A stretch of DNA of 64,000 nt from Algoriphagus oliviformis (GTDB lineage Bacteria; Bacteroidota; Bacteroidia; Cytophagales; Cyclobacteriaceae), in the NCBI RefSeq assembly GCF_017254915.1, contig NZ_JAFKCT010000006.1, positions 124,001-188,000 of the forward strand. The letters run 5' to 3'. Position 1 is the stretch's first letter. Each line of letters opens with the position of its first letter. Made by a program: the position numbers and the translations under genes. Shown one piece after another: positions 59,920-64,000 of the stretch. The notes beneath the pieces were generated by a model. It did no database searches and was not told where the DNA came from. It saw nothing but the letters and a program-made list of their open reading frames with translations.

Positions 59920-60258
59920 ATGATCAACTACAACGGCAAAGCCTTTCGTCCCGTCCAAAACAGCGAAAATGGAGAAACCTCCGCCGAGACCCTTTTCCAC
60001 TATGTACAGAAAGGAAATATCCTGACCTCCGAGTACTCAGGGGGAAAAATAACAAAGGGCCACCTGATCGGCCTGGTCGGCGAGCAGGGCGAAATCGACA
60101 TGCGCTACCACCAGGTCAACAGCAGCGGAGAACTCATGACGGGCATCTGCCGCTCCCTGCCTGAGCTGCTTCCCAACGGAAAGGTCAGACTGCATGAAAC
60201 TTGGCAATGGACCTCCGGCGACCTGTCCGCCGGCAAGTCTGTTTTGGAGGAAATTTGA
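59920..60258 (+). CDS. Small beta protein often labelled 'n-acetylglutamate synthase'
   Basis: A 112-residue protein with GKAFRPVQNSENGETSAETL, FHYVQKGNILTSEYSGGKIT and RLHETWQWTSGD. The same layout is common in Bacteroidota under the name 'n-acetylglutamate synthase', but nothing in it resembles a GNAT or ArgA enzyme. I treat it as a protein of unknown function. The ATG at 59920 is used; a GTG six bases earlier is possible. It is monocistronic. Confidence 0.75.
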   Translation: MINYNGKAFRPVQNSENGETSAETLFHYVQKGNILTSEYSGGKITKGHLIGLVGEQGEIDMRYHQVNSSGELMTGICRSLPELLPNGKVRLHETWQWTSGDLSAGKSVLEEI

Positions 60259-60433
60259 AGGTTGACTTTGAAGGCGCCCAACCACCCTTGTTTCACGATT
60301 GCGAGGCAATTCACGGCTTTTGGTGGAAATATTCATTTTTTTCCAAAATAAAATTTCCCTTCTGTAGCATCGGACAGATTCGAGCCGTCTGATCAATAAG
60401 CCAGTACTTTTACAACAACCAAACTTTTCGCTT

Positions 60434-61693
60434 ATGAAAACCCCAGGATTACCCTCCCTACTTTGGATTTTCGTGCTCGCCCTCGCGTCGCTATCCTGCC
60501 AAGACGAAGTGACGACCACCCACACCTTTCGCACCATGGTGCCGGTATATCTGGAAATGAGCGACATCCGCGCCAGAACCATCTCGATCGAACCTGCAAA
60601 GGAACTCGACAACCCCGGCAAAATCTACATCTACGGAGACTACCTCCTGATCAACGAACCAACCAAGGGCATCCATATCCTGGACAACCGCAACCCCTCC
60701 AATCCGATCAACAAAAACTTCATCCCCATCGAGGGCAACGTCGACCTTGCCGTCAACGACAACATCCTCTATGCGGACAACTACGTGGACCTGCTCGCCT
60801 TTGACATCAGCAACCTGAACAACATCCGACTGGTAAAACGGGTCGAGGACGTGTTTACCCACATGTACCGTCACGATACCGGCCAAATCATCACATACAA
60901 GGACTCGGTGCTTACAACCGAAAACGCCTACTGGGGAGGCTGCCCCAATTGCATGTTTTACACCATGGATGCCAGCCGCAGCTTCACAGCCAACTACGCC
61001 GCGGCGGCCCAGAGCTACGGCACGGGCGGATCGATGGCAAGATTTACACTCTCCAGCGGACATCTCTATGCGGTGGATGAGAGCACGATGCGGGTTTTTG
61101 ACGTGAAGACCCCCGCAGACCCCAAGTTCCTCAAGCCTATTGACCTGGGCTGGGGCATCGAAACGATCTTCCCTTTTCAGGACAAGCTCTTCATCGGCTC
61201 CAACCGCGGCATGCACATCTACGATGCCTCCACCCCGACCAGCCCTACTCGGATGGCCGTCTATGAGCACGTAGTGGCCTGCGACCCCGTAGTGGTCAAC
61301 GAAGATTTTGCCTTTGTCACCCTTCGCAGCGGCAACTTCTGCGTCAACAACGTGAACCAGCTCCAGATCATCAACATCGAAGACCCCTACAAGCCCTACA
61401 TGATGAAGTCCTACCCTATGCTCAACCCCCACGGTCTGGGACTCGCCGGAGACAACCTCTACATCGCCGAGGGAAGCCATGGACTCAAGAGCTTCAAAGT
61501 CAGCGACGTGATGGCCATCGACCAAAACCAAATGGAATTCCTCCAGTCCATGAAGTCTGTGGACCTGATCCCCGGCCCCAAATCCCTCATCGTGATCGGA
61601 CCTGACGGCGTGTGCCAATTTGACTACAGCACCCCTTCCAAACTGGTCAAACTGAGCTGCATCGATGTAAAGAACCCGATAGTGGTCAAGTAA
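60434..61693 (+). CDS. LVIVD-repeat lipoprotein
   Basis: A 419-residue surface lipoprotein (lipobox ALASLSC). The body has repeats of the LVIVD type (KGIHILDNRNPSNPINKNF, NYVDLLAFDISNLNNIRLVK, STMRVFDVKTPADPKFLKPI, GMHIYDASTPTSPTRMAVYE), which build a beta-propeller. ENAYWGGCPNCMFY contains a CxxC that may bind metal or be redox-active. Function unknown. It lies just upstream of a small outer-membrane-like gene in the same direction. Confidence 0.85.
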   Translation: MKTPGLPSLLWIFVLALASLSCQDEVTTTHTFRTMVPVYLEMSDIRARTISIEPAKELDNPGKIYIYGDYLLINEPTKGIHILDNRNPSNPINKNFIPIEGNVDLAVNDNILYADNYVDLLAFDISNLNNIRLVKRVEDVFTHMYRHDTGQIITYKDSVLTTENAYWGGCPNCMFYTMDASRSFTANYAAAAQSYGTGGSMARFTLSSGHLYAVDESTMRVFDVKTPADPKFLKPIDLGWGIETIFPFQDKLFIGSNRGMHIYDASTPTSPTRMAVYEHVVACDPVVVNEDFAFVTLRSGNFCVNNVNQLQIINIEDPYKPYMMKSYPMLNPHGLGLAGDNLYIAEGSHGLKSFKVSDVMAIDQNQMEFLQSMKSVDLIPGPKSLIVIGPDGVCQFDYSTPSKLVKLSCIDVKNPIVVK

Positions 61694-61784
61694 TTGGCTC
61701 GCTTGGGTAGCCAATGCAGAGGCTGGGAAAGCAAACCCGGCCTTTTTGCACTATATTGAACTAGTTTTTTCACCGAATAGGCAA

Positions 61785-62408
61785 ATGAAAGTCAAGCTCT
61801 TCTCTTTGTGTATCTATTTCCTGGCCGTCAGCACCAGCTATGGCCAGCAAAAAACCTACTACAACCAAACTGAATTCGGGGTCATGTTTGGCAGAAGCGA
61901 AAACCAATGGTCGGGGGAAACGGAAGAACGAAGCAATTTCACCATGCTCACCTTCCATGGAGCCCGCATCGCAAAGCATCACGTGGTGGGCTTTTCTTTC
62001 GGTTTTGACAACTATGAAACCGTCCAAATCATCCCTATCGCATTGGGCTGGAGGGGATTTTTGGGAGCAGACGGCAAAGCCCAGCTGGTCGGGGGCTTCG
62101 ACCTCGGAGGAGGGTCGACGATCCTGGCGGATGAGGAAAAGTCCGAATGGGGCCGCAACTGGTGGGAAGGGGGAATCATGGCCAGCCCATCCATCGGCGT
62201 GTACATCCCCGCAACGAACGGAAACACCGCCCTCACCATCAGCGTCGCCTACAAACGCCAACAACTTTTTCAGTTCAACGGCACCTACGACCGCATCGAT
62301 CCCAGCGTACAGCTTGCAAGTGCCAGTCTGCCACCTGGATTCAACTCGCTTACCGAGACCAAATACCTCTTTCAGAGCTTGGTGCTTCGCGCAGGCTTGA
62401 GCTTCTGA
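61785..62408 (+). CDS. Small outer-membrane barrel-like protein
   Basis: A 207-residue exported protein with signal peptide (LFSLCIYFLAVSTSYGQ). The body is alternating strands rich in aromatic and glycine residues (EFGVMFGRSENQWSG, AQLVGGFDLGGGSTI, TALTISVAYKRQQLFQF) and it ends LVLRAGLSF with terminal phenylalanine, as in outer-membrane barrels. No further function can be assigned. ATG 61785 is preferred over upstream starts because the signal peptide begins there. It follows the LVIVD gene by 91 bases. Confidence 0.72.
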   Translation: MKVKLFSLCIYFLAVSTSYGQQKTYYNQTEFGVMFGRSENQWSGETEERSNFTMLTFHGARIAKHHVVGFSFGFDNYETVQIIPIALGWRGFLGADGKAQLVGGFDLGGGSTILADEEKSEWGRNWWEGGIMASPSIGVYIPATNGNTALTISVAYKRQQLFQFNGTYDRIDPSVQLASASLPPGFNSLTETKYLFQSLVLRAGLSF

Positions 62409-62417
62409 TCCTTTGGA

Positions 62418-63494
62418 TTAGGAATCAATGCTGAACCACTTCACCGCATTGTGGAAATAGATCTTGTCAACGACTGATCGGGGAAGTTGTAGGCCTTGGA
62501 ACCTCCCATTTACATCTCCTGTCTCCATCCATTCCGCACTGACCAGGTATTTCCAGTCTTTTTGCCAAGCGGCCATCGCACTGGACTTGACTTTCTTTGG
62601 ATCAACCTCTTCCGAGATTTCCAGATCAGTGCCGTAGATCAGCCTATCCTGGTAGCGGATCATGAAGTCTCTGACCCTTTCCCGATCCTTTTGGCTCTGG
62701 AACTGCACGTGCCCCATCCTCGCGGCAAGGTCCACAGCTAGATTTGGATAGCGATCCAATCGCTTCGCCAATTCATCTACACTCCACTCCAGACTTCCCA
62801 AGTGTGCCCCGACAAACCTCAAGTCTGGAAATTTTTCCAGTAACCTGTCCCTAGCTGCCAACTGCTCCTCATAGTTGGGATATTCGGGATGCAGATACAT
62901 GTGATACTCTGGATGCCTCGCAAAATAGCTCCGGTCATTGTTTACGGTCATTTCCTCCAATGGTAGCCAGCAATTTCGAGGCTCGCCCAGGTGCGCCATC
63001 AGCGTCTTTCCTTGCGCCTCAACGAATCCGTATATCTGCTCTAATCTTGGGTGATCAGCCATGATGAAGTCTCCTTTTTCGTCCTTGTAAGTCATGCCAA
63101 TGTTTTTCCAAATCTTGATGCCCAGCGCGCCCTGCTCAAAGGCCTTTTCTATTCGTGCTATCTCCTTTTCCGCCCAATCAGGATCAGCCCAGTTTTCGAG
63201 AGAAATAGTGGCCAGAAAATCTATCGCATCTGGATTCTCCCCCTTTTGAAGCAAAGCAAGCCTGATTTGCTCTTCCAAACTGGGATAGTCCGGCACATCT
63301 ACGCTGACGGTGAGGAGATGAAAATTCGCCTCAATCGCAGCTTCGGTCAGTGCTGTACTTTCAGAATTGTGATGGGTATGGGTATCGATCTTTTTTACCT
63401 TCTGAAAGTCCTCTATAGAATAAAAAAAATCCTGCTGATTTTGGCTTAAAAGAGCTATCGCTACGATGAAAAAAGGGAAAATCGAGTCGATCAT
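62418..63494 (-). CDS. Exported TIM-barrel amidohydrolase (second)
   Basis: A 358-residue amidohydrolase with a signal-like N-terminus (SIFPFFIVAIALLSQ). Metal-site blocks are KKIDTHTHHNSE, LMAHLGEPRN, LRFVGAHLGSLEWS and LIYGTDLEISEEV. It has the overall form of an Amidohydro_2 protein and differs clearly from the one at 57.3 kb, so the two are not recent duplicates. The long in-frame upstream extension is antisense to the next gene and is not used. Convergent with the barrel-like gene. Confidence 0.85.
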   Translation of the reverse strand: MIDSIFPFFIVAIALLSQNQQDFFYSIEDFQKVKKIDTHTHHNSESTALTEAAIEANFHLLTVSVDVPDYPSLEEQIRLALLQKGENPDAIDFLATISLENWADPDWAEKEIARIEKAFEQGALGIKIWKNIGMTYKDEKGDFIMADHPRLEQIYGFVEAQGKTLMAHLGEPRNCWLPLEEMTVNNDRSYFARHPEYHMYLHPEYPNYEEQLAARDRLLEKFPDLRFVGAHLGSLEWSVDELAKRLDRYPNLAVDLAARMGHVQFQSQKDRERVRDFMIRYQDRLIYGTDLEISEEVDPKKVKSSAMAAWQKDWKYLVSAEWMETGDVNGRFQGLQLPRSVVDKIYFHNAVKWFSIDS

Positions 63495-63542
63495 GAGTTT
63501 GATTTTTTGAAATAAGATACAATGATTTTTGATCTTTGGGCT

Positions 63543-64000
63543 ATGGAAAAATACCTCAGGATCATCTGGGATGGCTACTATGGCTACGCCAACTACTTGC
63601 TTGACGAGATCCTCCACCCCAGCTGGCACAACTACTTCTATTGGCTCGTCGGAGCGTCGCTGGTAATCTGGATGCTGGAGCTGGTTTTTCCCTGGAGAAA
63701 AGACCAGCCCGCCATCCGACAGGATTTTTGGCTGGACATGTTTTACCTCTTTTGGAACTACTTCCTCTTCGCGCTGATCGCCTACAATGCCCTCTCCATG
63801 GTCGCCGTCGAGCTTTTCAATGATTTCCTGGGCCTGTTTGGCATTACCAATCTCGTCGCATTTGAAATCGAGACCTGGCCTTTTTGGGCTAGGTTGGTTT
63901 TGATCTTCCTCGTGCGGGACTTCATGCAATGGAACATCCATCGAATGTATCACCATGTGGGTTGGATGTGGGAATTCCACAAGGTACACCATAGCACCCG
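63543..64000 (+). CDS. Fatty acid hydroxylase/sterol desaturase family protein, 3' truncated
   Basis: Frame open to the right edge; 152 residues remain. Two membrane helices (YFYWLVGASLVIWMLELVF, FYLFWNYFLFALIAYNALS) and a third (FWARLVLIFLVRDFMQW) are followed by histidine clusters HRMYHH and HKVHHS, the di-iron-binding boxes of the fatty acid hydroxylase superfamily. The remaining clusters would lie beyond the edge. The substrate is unknown. It is divergent from the second amidohydrolase, starts 48 bases apart. Confidence 0.88.
   Translation, partial: MEKYLRIIWDGYYGYANYLLDEILHPSWHNYFYWLVGASLVIWMLELVFPWRKDQPAIRQDFWLDMFYLFWNYFLFALIAYNALSMVAVELFNDFLGLFGITNLVAFEIETWPFWARLVLIFLVRDFMQWNIHRMYHHVGWMWEFHKVHHST

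Noticed and set aside
60491..61714. Long minus-strand open frame (407 codons) opposite the LVIVD gene
   Set aside because: It is an antisense shadow of a GC-rich gene; its translation is dominated by His/Val/Asp-rich text without any family motif, while the plus strand has a signal peptide and clear repeats.

Overview
The window reads as chromosomal DNA of a member of the Bacteroidota, most likely order Cytophagales (Cyclobacteriaceae-like). Supporting signs are a 'putative porin' and a TonB receptor of Bacteroidota type, a LytS/LytTR pair, the Bacteroidota form of Nif3 with an inserted domain, PnuT under a TPP riboswitch, almost no Shine-Dalgarno sequences, and TAnnTTTG-type -7 boxes. Most genes are GC-rich (36 of 60 bases in one counted glgB line). 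One gene at about 2.1-2.9 kb is clearly AT-rich (19 of 60 in one line), and a toxin-antitoxin pair near 15 kb is intermediate (26 of 60). No rRNA, tRNA, CRISPR array, transposase or phage gene was found. Both edges cut genes: a glycogen branching enzyme on the left and a sterol-desaturase-type membrane enzyme on the right.

Layout. 0-9 kb: glgB, an AT-rich foreign-looking gene, an SDR/DUF2867 protein, a membrane class III cyclase, a DUF1275 protein, an NTF2-like protein, an unknown protein and pirin. 8.9-14.8 kb: a fused EutB-EutC ethanolamine ammonia-lyase with an export-like leader, a SplB-like radical SAM protein, a repeat-filled gap, and an acyl-CoA-dehydrogenase-like gene overlapping pnuT behind a TPP riboswitch. 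14.9-24.5 kb: a HigB/HigA-type module with a visible promoter and operator, an ABC permease, MiaE, porin-lpxK, Nif3 plus zinc-ribbon protein, a MITE-like element and a histidine phosphatase. 24.5-32.3 kb: menaquinone genes menI-menF-menD with overlapping starts and stops, a membrane XRE regulator, a phosphodiesterase, rhodanese plus aldehyde dehydrogenase, and pdhB. 32.5-41.8 kb: a TonB receptor divergent from a LytS/LytTR two-component pair, guanine deaminase, an SGNH hydrolase, a second MITE-like copy, a serine hydrolase and a D-amino-acid oxidase. 42.2-53 kb: a secreted propeller plus Ig-like lipoprotein, sulfide:quinone reductase, ffh, a palindrome-rich gap, a YfhO-like protein, a methyltransferase, SlyD, a YjbR-like protein and a lipoprotein. 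53.6-64 kb: GDPD, a Crp/Fnr regulator, a DOPA-dioxygenase-like enzyme, an NmrA-like reductase, two TIM-barrel amidohydrolases, small regulatory and membrane proteins, and an LVIVD lipoprotein.

The window is mostly ordinary housekeeping and envelope content with many single-gene units. Its unusual content is mainly in the non-coding DNA: a pair of hairpin-forming mobile-element-like repeats, a 47-bp tandem repeat, a duplicated 115-130 bp intergenic block, and several dispersed repeat families packed between genes. The best functional leads are the exported-looking EutBC fusion, the TPP riboswitch operon with a hairpin over the pnuT start codon and an acyl-CoA-dehydrogenase-like partner, and the operator of the toxin-antitoxin module. 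I did not find a clear, wholly new multi-gene system. All similarity statements come from reading the sequence, not from database searches.
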